Source of the DNA: Gammaproteobacteria bacterium
GTDB taxonomy: Bacteria > Pseudomonadota > Gammaproteobacteria > SZUA-229
Direction: 5' to 3'
Assembly (NCBI GenBank): GCA_030641945.1
Contig: DAOWLL010000110.1
Coordinates: 1-6,284, forward strand
Length of the DNA: 6,284 bases
In this document: piece after piece, positions 6,272 to 6,284 of the stretch
How positions within the stretch are numbered: the stretch's first letter is position 1
Layout: each line of letters opens with the position of its first letter
The notes under the pieces: generated by a model
Database searches by the model: none
Seen by the model: only the letters and a program-made list of their open reading frames with translations
Told to the model about the DNA's origin: nothing
Made by a program: the position numbers and the translations under genes

Positions 6272-6284
6272 TGAATAGTGAATA
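6265..6284. repeat. Heptanucleotide tandem repeat (TGAATAG)n at the kdkA stop codon
   Basis: TGAATAG occurs at 6265-6271 and 6272-6278, and a third copy (6279-6284, six of seven bases) is cut by the window edge. The first unit contains the kdkA stop codon TAG (6269-6271). The unit carries TGA and TAG, so the array holds repeated stop codons. The copy number beyond the window is unknown. Confidence 0.8.

Overview
This 6.3 kb window looks like a chromosomal cell-envelope locus from a Gram-negative bacterium, most likely a gammaproteobacterium. The basis is the gene content. A Kdo kinase (KdkA) next to an OpsX/WaaC-type ADP-heptose transferase is the arrangement known from Haemophilus-like bacteria, which carry one phosphorylated Kdo in the lipopolysaccharide (LPS) inner core. 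Base composition looks even (near 50% GC, not computed exactly). Coding density is very high. I see no mobile element, RNA gene or CRISPR array.

Layout, left to right. (1) 1-911, minus strand: UDP-glucuronate decarboxylase (UDP-xylose synthase), cut by the window edge about ten residues before its expected C-terminus. (2) 946-2991, minus strand: a five-helix membrane protein with an extracytoplasmic LtaS-type sulfatase-fold domain, probably a phosphoglycerol or phosphoethanolamine transferase. It lies 34 bases upstream of the decarboxylase gene, so the two are probably one transcript. (3) 2992-3093: a divergent control region with short repeats and dyads. (4) 3094-4500, plus strand: a membrane-anchored purple acid phosphatase-like metallophosphoesterase with an N-terminal fibronectin-III-like domain. 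(5) 4488-5552, minus strand: a GT9 heptosyltransferase converging on the phosphatase with a 13-base overlap of the 3' ends. (6) about 5540-6271, plus strand: Kdo kinase KdkA, divergent from the heptosyltransferase with overlapping 5' ends. (7) 6265-6284: a heptanucleotide tandem repeat that starts at the kdkA stop codon and runs off the window.

How the genes may work together: KdkA phosphorylates Kdo of Kdo-lipid A on the cytoplasmic face, and the GT9 enzyme probably adds the first heptose to it. The decarboxylase supplies UDP-xylose for a surface glycan. The LtaS-like enzyme and the phosphatase both act outside the cytoplasmic membrane, one probably attaching and the other hydrolysing phosphoester groups. 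The two LPS assignments rest on strong motif matches. A functional link between the LtaS-like protein, the phosphatase and UDP-xylose is inferred from gene position only. I found no clear case for a wholly new system; the LtaS-like/phosphatase pair with a UDP-xylose synthase is the least explained part.
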